DNA from: Synechococcus sp. UW140
Lineage (GTDB): Bacteria; Cyanobacteriota; Cyanobacteriia; PCC-6307; Cyanobiaceae
Reading direction: 5' to 3'
Assembly: GCA_945875915.1 (NCBI GenBank)
Contig: CAMCMT010000005.1
Location: 21,285-85,284, forward strand
Length of the DNA: 64,000 nt
The translations under genes were made by a program, and so were the position numbers. Positions 7,414-16,281 of this stretch are shown here, one piece after another. Under the pieces are notes generated by a model. It ran no database searches. It was not told the origin of the DNA and saw only the letters and a program-made list of their open reading frames with translations. Numbering within the stretch: position 1 is the first letter of the stretch; each line of letters opens with the position of its first letter.

Positions 7414-9600
7414 GTGACGCCAACCCCTGCAGGCCTGCCTGCGACCACCGTGGAGGGACGCATCCCCAGCCTGCTGGAGCCGAAACTCCTAGCCGGCCAG
7501 CTGTACTGGCTAGAGCAACGGCCGGATCAACAAGGACGCACCACGCTGATGCGGCGCCCCTTTGGCGTGGAAACCGGAGGGGCGGCCACGCACCACCCGG
7601 CCGAGGAGCTGACGCCAGGCGACTGGAACCTGCGCAGCCGCATCCATGGCTACGGGGGCGGAGCCTGCGCCCTGGGGCAGGTCGCAGGACAGGCCATCGC
7701 CGTCTTTGTCGATGACCGGGACCGCTGCCTCTGGCGCCTGGACCTGGGCTCTGCTGGGGCCGCCCCAAACGAGCCGATCCAGCTCACCCAACCCGCCGCC
7801 CGGGCCTTTGGCGGCGGCCTGATCGATCCATGGCGCCAACGCTGGATTGGTGTGGTGGAGGCGGATGGCCGAGACCAGCTGGTGGCGGTGTCCCTTTTGG
7901 GGGGCGAACCGGTGACCCTGCACCAGGCCGCCGATTTCTGCGGCTACCCAACCCTGAGCCCCCGGGGCAGCCACCTGGCCTGGGGGGAATGGCAGCAGCC
8001 CCACCTGCCCTGGGAGCGCAGCCAGCTCTGGCTGGGCTGCTTCGCGGCGGCCGGGGCCGATGGCCCTGGCGAGGGCCTAGGCGAAGGGCTCGCGGCCTGT
8101 CGCCCCGTGGCTGGGTCGGACAACGGCAGCCGCCAGGCCAGCTCGGTGTTCCAACCGCTTTGGCTGGCTGGGGGCAGCCCAGAGGATTCGCCCAAGTACG
8201 GGGGGGTCCCGGTTCCTGCCGGGGCGGACGGCCATGGCGCCCCGGCGGCCCGGCCAGCCGATCTGCTGGTGGCTTGCGATCGCAGCGGCTGGTGGAACCT
8301 CGACCGCCTACCGGCGGCGGAGGCACTCACGGCAGCCGACCTGGAGCCCAGCGCCAGCGCCGAAGGGGATGGTAAAACCACCTTGGCCGAGTCCCCACCG
8401 TCCGATCGCCAACCACCCCTGGCCTGGCAGCCGGTGCTGCCGATGGAGGCGGAATTTGCCACGCCCCAGTGGGTCTTGGGCCTGGCCACCACCGCCTGGG
8501 ATGGCCGCCAGCTGGTGGCCGCCGCCTGCGTTCAGGGGAGCTGGCAGCTGGGCCGGATCGACTTCAACAACAACCCTGCAAAGGCAACGGGCCTGGCCCC
8601 TGGGAACCCGGCCGATCCGGCCGCCCCAGCCCAGCCAGGCCGCTGGATCCCCTTCGATTTGCCCTTCAACGACTTTGGCGGCCTTTGCGCCGAGGACGGA
8701 GCCCTGGCCTGCCTGGCCAGCGGGGCCACCAGCCCCTCCGGGCTGTTGGAGCTGGAGCTCACCGGCGGCCAATGGCGCCACAGCCCCGCCGCGGCCAGTC
8801 CCCTGGCGCCCGAGGCGATCAGCCGGCCGCAACCCCTCTGGTTTGCCGGCTACGGCGGTGCCCCCACCCACGCCTGGTACTACCCGCCAATCGGCGGAGC
8901 CACGCCAGCGAGCCCCCTGCTGGTGAAGGGCCATAGCGGCCCCACGGCCATGGCCCGCTGCGGCCTCAACCTTGCGATCCAGTTCTGGACCAGCCGCGGT
9001 TGGGGGGTGCTCGATGTCAACTACGGCGGCTCCACGGGCTTTGGCCGCGCCTACCGGGAACGGCTCGATCGCCACTGGGGCCTGGTCGACAGCGCCGATT
9101 GCGCCGCGGCCGCCCTGGCGGTGGTGGCCGCTGGCAACGCTTCGGCCCAGCGGCTCGCGGTCGAAGGGGGTAGCGCCGGCGGCTTCACCGTGCTTTCAGC
9201 CCTGTGTTTCAGCGATGTGTTCCGGGCGGGGGCCTGCCGCTACGCCGTCAGCGACCTGGAGGGCCTGGTGGCCGATGGCCACCGCTTTGAGGCCCACTAC
9301 CTCGACAGCCTGGTGGGACCCTGGCCCGAGCAGCGGGCCACCTACCAAGCGCGCTCGCCCGTACAGCACGCCGAGCGAATCTCGGCACCGGTGATCTTTT
9401 TCCAGGGCCTCGATGACCAGGTGGTGCCCCCCGCCCAGACCGATTCCATGGCCGAGGCCCTACGCAGTCGGGGTGTGCCGGTGGAGGTGCACCGTTTTGC
9501 CGGCGAGGGCCATGGGTTCCGCAGTGGCGCCGTACGGGTGGCCGTCCTGGAGGCCACCGAAGCCTTTTTCCGCCACCACTTCACCCTGGGGTGTGCCTAA
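7414..9600 (+). CDS. S9 family prolyl oligopeptidase-like serine peptidase
   Basis: 728 residues, starting at GTG. The N-terminal ~450 residues have TolB/propeller-like strands; the C-terminal ~250 form an alpha/beta hydrolase. The catalytic triad is readable: nucleophile Ser in GGSAGGF, Asp in FQGLDDQVVPP and His in GEGHGF. Family members cleave short peptides, often dipeptidyl or acylaminoacyl substrates. No signal peptide is seen, so it is probably cytoplasmic. Two Ala/Gly/Pro-rich loops in the propeller half look like lineage-specific insertions. Its TAA overlaps the ATG of the next gene (TAATG), so translation is probably coupled. Confidence 0.92.
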   Translation: MTPTPAGLPATTVEGRIPSLLEPKLLAGQLYWLEQRPDQQGRTTLMRRPFGVETGGAATHHPAEELTPGDWNLRSRIHGYGGGACALGQVAGQAIAVFVDDRDRCLWRLDLGSAGAAPNEPIQLTQPAARAFGGGLIDPWRQRWIGVVEADGRDQLVAVSLLGGEPVTLHQAADFCGYPTLSPRGSHLAWGEWQQPHLPWERSQLWLGCFAAAGADGPGEGLGEGLAACRPVAGSDNGSRQASSVFQPLWLAGGSPEDSPKYGGVPVPAGADGHGAPAARPADLLVACDRSGWWNLDRLPAAEALTAADLEPSASAEGDGKTTLAESPPSDRQPPLAWQPVLPMEAEFATPQWVLGLATTAWDGRQLVAAACVQGSWQLGRIDFNNNPAKATGLAPGNPADPAAPAQPGRWIPFDLPFNDFGGLCAEDGALACLASGATSPSGLLELELTGGQWRHSPAAASPLAPEAISRPQPLWFAGYGGAPTHAWYYPPIGGATPASPLLVKGHSGPTAMARCGLNLAIQFWTSRGWGVLDVNYGGSTGFGRAYRERLDRHWGLVDSADCAAAALAVVAAGNASAQRLAVEGGSAGGFTVLSALCFSDVFRAGACRYAVSDLEGLVADGHRFEAHYLDSLVGPWPEQRATYQARSPVQHAERISAPVIFFQGLDDQVVPPAQTDSMAEALRSRGVPVEVHRFAGEGHGFRSGAVRVAVLEATEAFFRHHFTLGCA

Positions 9601-11201
9601 TGGGGACTGGATGGGCGGTTGGTTGGGCCACTGGCCTGGTGGATCGGATCCCGCATCGGGTCGCGACTGTGGTGGTTGATCCAGGAGCCAATCCAGGGGC
9701 GAATTCCCTAGCGGACCGGCTGGCACCACCCCTGGCAGCCCTGGGGCCGGCGTTGGGGTCCTGGCTGCAGCCACCGCTGCTGCCCTGGTCGGCAGCCGTG
9801 GCCGCCCTGCCGAGCTGGCTGCAGGAACCGGCCCGGGCCCTGCCCTGGCTGCTGCTGGCGATGGCCGCTCTGGCGGTGTTGCTGGTGCTGGGGCGGGCGA
9901 TCGGCCAGCGGCTCCAGCTCAAGTTGGTCGGCATCCCCGAGGCCCTGGTGGCCGGCCTGATCGGCCTGGCCCTGGCCCCCTCCGGGCCCCTGCCCCTACT
10001 GCCGGAACCCGTGATGCAGCTCTGGGCCGACCTGCCCCTGGCGCTGTTGACCCTGGTGTTCGCCACCCTGCTGCTGGCCAAGCCACTGCCGAAGCTGGCG
10101 GGGCTGTGGCAACCGGTCTCGGCCCAAGTGCTGCTCTCGCTGACCCTGGCCTTTGGCCAGTTTCTAGTGGCGGGCCTAGCGGTGCTGTTTCTGCTGCAAC
10201 CTTGGCTCGGGGTGAGCCCGCTGATGGCCTGCTTGATCGAGGTGGCCTTCGAGGGCGGCCATGGCTCCGCCGCTGCCATGGGACCCAGCTACGCGAGCCT
10301 GGGCTTTCCCACCGGCGCAGCCCTGGGCCTAGCCCTCTCAACGGTGGGGCTGTTGACCTCCACCCTGGTGGGCGGCGTGCTGGTGGTGGTGGGCCGCAGC
10401 CGGGGCTGGACCACTTGCTGGCCGGCCCCAGCCCCCCAAGGGGCCCCAGACGCAGCCGGCCCAGGGCCCAGCGACCAGGCCAGGTCGCCGCAGCGTCCGG
10501 TCTCGCCCCAGGGGGCCCTGCAACAGCTGGCCGCCTGGGGCGTGAATCTGGCCCTTGCCGGGGTGGCGGTGCTGGTGGGTGTTGGCCTGCTGGCCCTGCT
10601 CCGCGGCCTGGCCGAGCGCACCGGCGGCGGCTTCGCCCTGGTGATCGATGCCCTGCCCGTGTTTCCCCTGGCCCTGGTGGGCTCGATCCTGGTGCGACTG
10701 GTGCTGGAACGCCTGCACCTAGACAGCTTGGTATCGGCGCCGATCCAGAGCCAAACCGGCACCCTTTCGGCCGATCTGCTGATCACGGCGGCCACGGCGG
10801 GTCTGGACCTGGCCCTGCTGCGCCAGGACTGGCTGCCCCTGACGGTGCTCTCCCTGGCCGGGCTGCTCTGGAACCTGGCGGTGATTTTGCTGCTGGCGCC
10901 GCGGATCCTGCCCAAGGACTGGTTTGAACGGGCCGTGATCGAATTTGGCCAGGCCACGGGCGTGGCGGCCAGTGGCCTGCTGCTACTGCGCATGGCCGAT
11001 CCGGACGACCGCAGCGAGGCCCTACAGGCCTTTTCAATCAAACAGCTGCTGCTCCAACCCCTGCTCGCCGGCGGGGTGATCACGGTGGTTGCCCCCCTGG
11101 CGATCAGCGGCTGGGGCCTACCCGCCTGGACCGCCCTGTGTTTTGGCCTGGTGGTGGTCTGGGCCAGCCTGGGGCTTGCATTAGCCAGCCGGCGGGCCTA
11201 G
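9600..11201 (+). CDS. GltS-like sodium/glutamate symporter family membrane protein
   Basis: About 533 residues with ten or more hydrophobic helices. The segment EVAFEGGHGSAAAMG matches the conserved re-entrant loop of sodium:glutamate symporters (FEGGHGTA in GltS). The first ~75 residues are a variable, partly polar extension, and a Pro/Gly/Gln-rich cytoplasmic loop lies near residues 275-305. Substrate is not proven; glutamate or another organic anion is a family-based guess. Start ATG at 9600 overlaps the stop of the S9 peptidase gene. Pairing with a peptidase would suit amino-acid salvage, but that is inference. Confidence 0.78.
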   Translation: MGTGWAVGWATGLVDRIPHRVATVVVDPGANPGANSLADRLAPPLAALGPALGSWLQPPLLPWSAAVAALPSWLQEPARALPWLLLAMAALAVLLVLGRAIGQRLQLKLVGIPEALVAGLIGLALAPSGPLPLLPEPVMQLWADLPLALLTLVFATLLLAKPLPKLAGLWQPVSAQVLLSLTLAFGQFLVAGLAVLFLLQPWLGVSPLMACLIEVAFEGGHGSAAAMGPSYASLGFPTGAALGLALSTVGLLTSTLVGGVLVVVGRSRGWTTCWPAPAPQGAPDAAGPGPSDQARSPQRPVSPQGALQQLAAWGVNLALAGVAVLVGVGLLALLRGLAERTGGGFALVIDALPVFPLALVGSILVRLVLERLHLDSLVSAPIQSQTGTLSADLLITAATAGLDLALLRQDWLPLTVLSLAGLLWNLAVILLLAPRILPKDWFERAVIEFGQATGVAASGLLLLRMADPDDRSEALQAFSIKQLLLQPLLAGGVITVVAPLAISGWGLPAWTALCFGLVVVWASLGLALASRRA

Positions 11202-11243
11202 GCGCCGGGGAAGCGAACCGGATGCAGGCCGCCAATGCGGCCC

Positions 11244-13355
11244 TCAGCGCACCATCGCCGCCACGTTCCCCCCATCAACGGTGAGCACCACGCCGGTGCT
11301 GCGCTCCAGCAGGGCCAAGGAAACGAAGCCCTCGGCCACATCGCTTGCGCGCACCTCCCGGGAGAGCAGGTTGCCGGCCATGTAGTCGGCCTCGCTCAGG
11401 CCCCGGGCGGCGGAGCGGCTGCGGATCATGGCGTCATCGAGCAGGCCGGAGCGGATGCGATCGGCATTGATCGCATTGGAGCGGATCCCTTCCGGGCCGC
11501 CTTCGAGGGCGTACTGGCGCATCAGGGCCAGCAGGGCTGCCTTGGCAATGCCGTAGGCGCCGAAGTTGGGGCCCGGATTCAGGGCCTGCTTACTCACGTT
11601 GAACAGCAGCTGCCCCCCCAGCGCCGACCGGCTGGCGGCCTTTTCGGCATCGCCCGAATCCTGGGCCCGAAACACGGCCATGGCCGCCTGGGCCACGGTC
11701 TGATGGGCAAACAGATTGAGCTCGAAACTGGCGCGCAGGTCGGCATCCGGCAGGCTGGCCATGGCGCCGCTCCAGGCGGCCCCGGCATTGCTCACCACGA
11801 GATCGAGGCCGCCGAAGCGGGCCACCACCTGGTCCAGGGCCTCCCGCACAGCCAGGGGATCCGTGAGGTCGCAGGCCAGGGCCAAGGCCTGGCGGCCGCA
11901 AGCTTTGGCCGTGGCCGCAGCGGCGGCGCCATCGCGGTCGAGGAGCGCCAATTCAGCCCCTTGTTTGGCAAAGGCGAGGGCCGTGGCTGCGCCGATGCCG
12001 CCGCCGGCGCCGGTCACGAGCACCACCTGGCGGGCCAGGGGCTTCTCGCTGCCCTTGCCGAGCTTGGCCTGCTCCAGGCTCCAGTACTCCATCGCAAAGG
12101 TGTCGGCCTCACCGACGGGCTCGAAGCGGCCCACGGCTTCGGCCGCCAGCAGGGTGCGGGCCCAGGCCAGACCTAGGTCGGCCGCCACCGAAGCATCCGC
12201 CGCGCTCTTGCCGATGCCCACCAGACCCAGGCCCGGGATCGCCACCAGCCGCGGCAGGGGATCGAGGGGGGTTTTGATCCCACCGGCACGGGCATTCTGG
12301 CGCTGGAAATAGGCCTGGTAGGCGGCGATATAGGCCGCCAGGGCCTGCTCGATCTGGGCGGCCGTGGGCTCGGCGGGCACCACCAACGGACTGGCTTTAG
12401 TGCGGATCACATGGTCGGGGGTGGCGACGCCGCGGCCGGCCCACTCGGCCAGGCGGGGATCATTCACCAGCTCCAGGGCCAGGGGCGTGGCGCGCAGGTC
12501 GAGCAGCCAGCGCAGCGGCGCCCCCTGGGCCCCGGCGGCCCGGGCCAGGGCCCCCCGCAGCACCGGCAGCACAGCCGCCGCAGCGCTGCTGGGCGCCGGC
12601 CCGGGGGCTGGCTGGCTGGGAGCCTGGGCGCCCTGCGCCAACTCAATGCGTTGCTCGGCTTGGCGCACCAGGGCCACCATCCGTTCGTAGCTCTGTTTGG
12701 CCGTGGCCCCAAAGGAGAAGAGGCCGTGCTTGAGCAGCACCATGCCCTCGAGCTCGATGCCCAAGGCGGCGGCGCGGGCGGCCGCCTGCTCGTAGGCGGC
12801 GGCGGCGGCTAGGGCCAGGTCAAAGCCGGGCATCACGTAGGGCACCAGGGCGACCCGATCGCCATACACCTGCCGGCAGATCGCTTCGGCATCGGGCTGG
12901 TCGGCCAGGGCCAGCAGGGCGATCGAATGGGTGTGGTCGACGTAGGTGTGGGGCAGGAAGGCATGCAGCAGGGCCTCCACCGACGGGTTGGGGGCGGCCG
13001 GATCGATCAGGTTCTGGCGCTGAGCCGCCACCATCGCTTCATCGCTGAGGCTCTCCAGGGCCCGCAGGGCCTGTAGGGGCTCCAGGCGCACGGCTGGATG
13101 GCCAGGGGGCTCGATCGTGGCCAGGTCCCAACCAGAGCCCTTCACGCACAGCACCGGGATGGTTTCACCCAACAACCCCGTAACCGTGGTTTTAACCGAG
13201 GTATTACCGCCGCCATGGAGCACTAGGCCTGGATCAGCCCCGAGCAGGCGGGCCGAATAGGTGCGCAGCGCCAGGGCTTCTGGGACCCCTTGGGCCCCGT
13301 AGGCGGCCACGGCCCCAGCGGCGGCAGCGTCCGACCAGCGGTTGAGCACGGGCAT
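11244..13355 (-). CDS. Bifunctional class II aldolase / short-chain dehydrogenase
   Basis: 703 residues, two domains. Residues ~20-400 are a class II aldolase/adducin domain: HGGGNTSVK (phosphate-binding loop), HAFLPHTYVDHTHS (zinc-ligand His residues) and the KHGLFSFG region. Residues ~435-703 are an SDR domain with VTGAGGGIGAA for NAD(P), a Ser in FNVSKQA and the YGIAK Tyr/Lys pair. The architecture matches the RhaD-type fusions annotated as rhamnulose-1-phosphate aldolase/lactaldehyde dehydrogenase; in cyanobacteria the true sugar phosphate is uncertain. It stands alone, convergent with the GltS-like gene. Confidence 0.9.
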   Translation of the reverse strand: MPVLNRWSDAAAAGAVAAYGAQGVPEALALRTYSARLLGADPGLVLHGGGNTSVKTTVTGLLGETIPVLCVKGSGWDLATIEPPGHPAVRLEPLQALRALESLSDEAMVAAQRQNLIDPAAPNPSVEALLHAFLPHTYVDHTHSIALLALADQPDAEAICRQVYGDRVALVPYVMPGFDLALAAAAAYEQAAARAAALGIELEGMVLLKHGLFSFGATAKQSYERMVALVRQAEQRIELAQGAQAPSQPAPGPAPSSAAAAVLPVLRGALARAAGAQGAPLRWLLDLRATPLALELVNDPRLAEWAGRGVATPDHVIRTKASPLVVPAEPTAAQIEQALAAYIAAYQAYFQRQNARAGGIKTPLDPLPRLVAIPGLGLVGIGKSAADASVAADLGLAWARTLLAAEAVGRFEPVGEADTFAMEYWSLEQAKLGKGSEKPLARQVVLVTGAGGGIGAATALAFAKQGAELALLDRDGAAAAATAKACGRQALALACDLTDPLAVREALDQVVARFGGLDLVVSNAGAAWSGAMASLPDADLRASFELNLFAHQTVAQAAMAVFRAQDSGDAEKAASRSALGGQLLFNVSKQALNPGPNFGAYGIAKAALLALMRQYALEGGPEGIRSNAINADRIRSGLLDDAMIRSRSAARGLSEADYMAGNLLSREVRASDVAEGFVSLALLERSTGVVLTVDGGNVAAMVR

Positions 13356-13384
13356 GGTCGGGGGCTGGCGGCGCAGCCGGGAGG

Positions 13385-13645
13385 CTAGGTGGCAACGGAG
13401 CTATCGCCTTGCCAACCGCCCAAACCGAAGGCCGAGACCACCAGGATCGCTTGGCCTACGGGCAGGTCACGCCCATCCGCCCCCGAGGGTTGTGGAGAGA
13501 CAACAGAACGAATGGCGTAAAAACGCTCTTGCCAGGGTGGATTGGTCGGAACCAACCACGAATCAGCGCCCGCGCACAAGTAGCCCGGGGAAAGCCCGAG
13601 GGATCCATGGCGCTGGTCCTCCGGGGCATCAAAATCTGAGCACAT
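13385..13645 (-). CDS. Hypothetical protein, possible fourth gene of the ocp operon
   Basis: 86 residues from the ATG at 13645 (an ATG five codons upstream is also possible). The sequence is not low complexity: SPGYLCAGADSWLVPTNPPW, then RFYAIRSVVSPQ and a Gly-rich end GQAILVVSAFGLGGW. No family recognised, no signal peptide. It lies on the same strand ~115 bp downstream of frp, so it could be read with ocp-crtW-frp. The intervening ~115 bp are AT-rich compared with the neighbours. Confidence 0.42.
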   Translation of the reverse strand: MCSDFDAPEDQRHGSLGLSPGYLCAGADSWLVPTNPPWQERFYAIRSVVSPQPSGADGRDLPVGQAILVVSAFGLGGWQGDSSVAT

Positions 13646-13760
13646 GAAAAATATGGCCACTACTTAGTCAAAAAGCAAACTGTAAATTTATTACGATTTG
13701 GAATTCAAAACCTCAGCCACCCCAACCTATCGACTAATTCTTCAGGCCAACACTCCCAGC

Positions 13761-14093
13761 CTAGAATCTTGACATCGCCGTAATTTTTGCAATTTTTCCA
13801 ACCTCGAGCCCCGATAGTTCATCGAGGCTGAGCAATTTGTCCTTCACCAAACTGGCAAAGACAAACAAGATGCCATCAAGACGAAAATCGAAATGGCCCT
13901 CGATCGAATGGCGCTGGATGCTGAGAAAGTCGTGGAGCTGCCAAAGATCCTCTGCGCCCTGAAGGGCCGCGATCCGCTCCCGCAGGGATTCGGTCAACTG
14001 GGCAATGGCGCGGCCATAGGCCATATCAAAGGCCTGCTTGGCGATGGCCTGCTCCTGATCTGTCCAACCCGCCAAAACCGTTTCCATCGTCAT
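13761..14093 (-). CDS. frp: Fluorescence recovery protein (FRP)
   Basis: 110 residues, all helical in appearance. The active patch known from Synechocystis FRP is conserved: LWQLHDFLSIQRHSIEG holds Trp51, His54, Asp55 and Arg61, equivalent to W50, H53, D54 and R60. FRP binds the C-terminal domain of photoactivated OCP, speeds its return to the orange form and detaches it from the phycobilisome. It starts 3 bp after crtW and is the third gene of the ocp-crtW-frp operon, an order known from other picocyanobacteria. Two start codons (residues 1 and 3) are possible. Confidence 0.94.
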   Translation of the reverse strand: MTMETVLAGWTDQEQAIAKQAFDMAYGRAIAQLTESLRERIAALQGAEDLWQLHDFLSIQRHSIEGHFDFRLDGILFVFASLVKDKLLSLDELSGLEVGKIAKITAMSRF

Positions 14094-14096
14094 AAA

Positions 14097-14876
14097 TCAA
14101 GTTGGTAGGGACGCTATCGCACTGTCCTGGCTGCCGCGAGGGACAGGGGCCAAGCCGCGAACCGCTGCATCGCAGCGTCGCTGGGCAGGCAAGGCAAACC
14201 AGGGCAAACCTGGCGATTGATGGTGCTCGCGGTGGTAGCCGAAGTGATAGCAAGCCAGGAACGATAACCACACGGGCAGATCAAGGCTGCGGGCCTGGTG
14301 GCCAGGCCCCAAGGCCAGCCCAGCCCCGCGGTGGGGTAAGTAGGTGCCAACGGCAAACAATTGCAGCGAGCTGAGTACCAGGGGCAGGATGCAAACGAGC
14401 ACCACAGCCAATCCGGGGGTGGCTGTGTGCTGCCAGGCGAAGAGCAGACACACGGCCCAGCTTGTTAAAAGGGATGCCATCTGGCCTGCTCCCAAATAGC
14501 CCGCCATGAACCGGCCATACCAGGCCAAGGGCCCGGCCCCATCCTGGACATCCGGATCTTGGCGACTGCCTGGGGCCCGGTGGTGCTGGCGATGGTTGCG
14601 CAGGCAGCGCTCGTAGGGCAGGCAGGCATAGAGGGCCAAGGCCAGTTGACCCAGGCGCTGATTAGCACCAGCACGCAGGGGCAACAGAACACCATGCATG
14701 GCGTCGTGGCCAATAATGAACAGTCCCGTTTGCAGAAATGTTCTTAGCCCAATCGCCAGGACCACTAGGGAGAGGGATTGGCTAGCCAGATCCACGCTCA
14801 ACAAGGCAAGCAGGGAAAACAACCACGCCGCCGTGATAGCTGTAGCTAGGACAAGCCCCATGCCGGCCTGGCTCAA
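14097..14876 (-). CDS. crtW: CrtW-type beta-carotene ketolase
   Basis: 259 residues, a membrane-bound di-iron oxygenase of the fatty acid hydroxylase/desaturase superfamily. Histidine boxes are IGHDAMHG, HRQHHRAPG and YHREHHQSPGLPW, plus the family signature TYLPHR. CrtW adds the 4-keto groups that turn beta-carotene into echinenone or canthaxanthin, the keto-carotenoids OCP needs. The start appears to be TTG at 14876, overlapping the ocp stop (TTGA), with ATG at 14861 as an alternative. Its place between ocp and frp links pigment supply to OCP production. Confidence 0.93.
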   Translation of the reverse strand: MSQAGMGLVLATAITAAWLFSLLALLSVDLASQSLSLVVLAIGLRTFLQTGLFIIGHDAMHGVLLPLRAGANQRLGQLALALYACLPYERCLRNHRQHHRAPGSRQDPDVQDGAGPLAWYGRFMAGYLGAGQMASLLTSWAVCLLFAWQHTATPGLAVVLVCILPLVLSSLQLFAVGTYLPHRGAGLALGPGHQARSLDLPVWLSFLACYHFGYHREHHQSPGLPWFALPAQRRCDAAVRGLAPVPRGSQDSAIASLPT

Positions 14877-15826
14877 CGGCCGAGCTTCAGCAATTCTGCT
14901 GGAGAGGCCAACAGGTCAATGGCCACAAAGTAGATCTTGCCTTCAGGATTGAGGAGGAAGCGCCAGGCCACATTCATGCCTACACCAGCTCCGAACCAGG
15001 GGGTTTGGACTTTGCCGGTGACCTTGATCTGGTTGAAATTGCCTTCAGCCGGCTCTGAATATCCCCGCTCGGGCAGCAACTTCAGATTTTGGCAATCTTC
15101 ACGGAAGAAGCGCAAAATGGCATCCGTGCCCACAATCGGCTTCTGGAACGGAGCCTGCAGGGCGCCATCGGGCAAGAAGAGCTCGATCAAGCTATCGAAG
15201 TCGTTGGCATTGAGGCGATCCATATAGGCATTGACCGTGGGATTGATCACGCCCTCAATAAACACCTTTTTGCGCAAGTCTTCAGGGGTGGCTGCCGCCA
15301 CTGGCTCCATCACCCGTTGGCCTTCTCCCTTGGCGGGATCGAAGCCCATGTCCACCACAAAGTTGCGCAGCAAGGTGATTTGCTGACCCTGCTCAACGGC
15401 CTTGACTGAACCCAACACCGCCGAGGCGTTGGCTGAGAGTTGATAACCCTCAGGAATGGGGGCCACGAGGCCAACTGCCATCCATTCGCCCAGTTGATAC
15501 CAGAAGCCCAGCTTGATATTCACCGACCAGTTGGCATAGCTGCGGCCAATGGGGGTGTCGGAGCGGTTGGCCAGATCACACATCACCTGACTTTGTTCAG
15601 CAAAGCCCATGGCCTTGATCTGGTTCAGCACGGGTTCGGCGAATTGCATACGGGCAGCGCCCGGGGCGGCCACGGTGATCGTGGAGCCCATCTCCAGATA
15701 GGCATACCAAATAAGGGCCAGCTGGTCTTCAGCGTTGAGTAGGCGGAATCGGGCTGTGATCGCTGGAACAACGTCCGCCGAAAGGGTGTCCGGAAAAATC
15801 TGGGTGGCCTTATCAAGCGTAAACAT
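14873..15826 (-). CDS. ocp: Orange carotenoid protein (OCP), full length
   Basis: 317 residues with both domains: N-terminal all-helical carotenoid domain (1-~160) and C-terminal NTF2-like domain (~190-310). Key residues are in place: Tyr201 and Trp288 (hydrogen bonds to the keto-carotenoid carbonyl), Arg154 with Glu243 (equivalent of the R155-E244 interdomain salt bridge), Tyr43 and Trp109 around the ring. This indicates a photoactive OCP that quenches phycobilisomes under blue-green light, and the nearby frp fits an FRP-regulated type (OCP1). ATG at 15826 has a GGAG ribosome site upstream; an in-frame TTG 15 bp earlier is less likely. Confidence 0.97.
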   Translation of the reverse strand: MFTLDKATQIFPDTLSADVVPAITARFRLLNAEDQLALIWYAYLEMGSTITVAAPGAARMQFAEPVLNQIKAMGFAEQSQVMCDLANRSDTPIGRSYANWSVNIKLGFWYQLGEWMAVGLVAPIPEGYQLSANASAVLGSVKAVEQGQQITLLRNFVVDMGFDPAKGEGQRVMEPVAAATPEDLRKKVFIEGVINPTVNAYMDRLNANDFDSLIELFLPDGALQAPFQKPIVGTDAILRFFREDCQNLKLLPERGYSEPAEGNFNQIKVTGKVQTPWFGAGVGMNVAWRFLLNPEGKIYFVAIDLLASPAELLKLGR

Positions 15827-16281
15827 TGGCAGCCGCTCCAAGTGTTAAGTAGATTTATGAAGCCTAGCACGAACTCCCGAACACCTGTAGCCCCGGGTGT
15901 TTTGCCCCTTTCCCCCGGTTGCCTCAACAGGGCTCAGGCTCGATCCGCCTTCCTGGGGCGCAGCTCCTGAGTTCAGGCTGGGGCCACCCCGAGGCCGTGG
16001 CGAGGGTGTCCTCCATGGACATCCGGTGCCATCGTCGCCCTGGCCCGGGGATTTCGCTACGGATTGCGCGGCCCGGTGCTCCAGCCGCCTCGGGCCGCGA
16101 GGTACGGGCCCAGCCAAAGCGCCAAGACTGCGCTCCCCATTCAAGTGAACGGTAAGGCCAGGACAAGGACTGGGGGCCGGCCATCTCAACCGGTGGTTCT
16201 AAGCAGTGGTAGCAAGCGGGTGGCTTTAACAACGTTTCGATCAATGAGCTGCTCAAACCCCTGCAGCAGGGCGCCAACCCC
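15827..16281. other. Non-coding stretch upstream of ocp
   Basis: About 455 bp between mtnA and ocp, both on the minus strand. Several short frames are open on both strands but all are rich in Arg, Pro and Gly, as chance frames are in GC-rich DNA, and none shows domain-like sequence. The part next to ocp (15841-15875) is AT-richer and probably carries the ocp promoter. I see no tRNA or hairpin with a T-tract. Confidence 0.5.
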
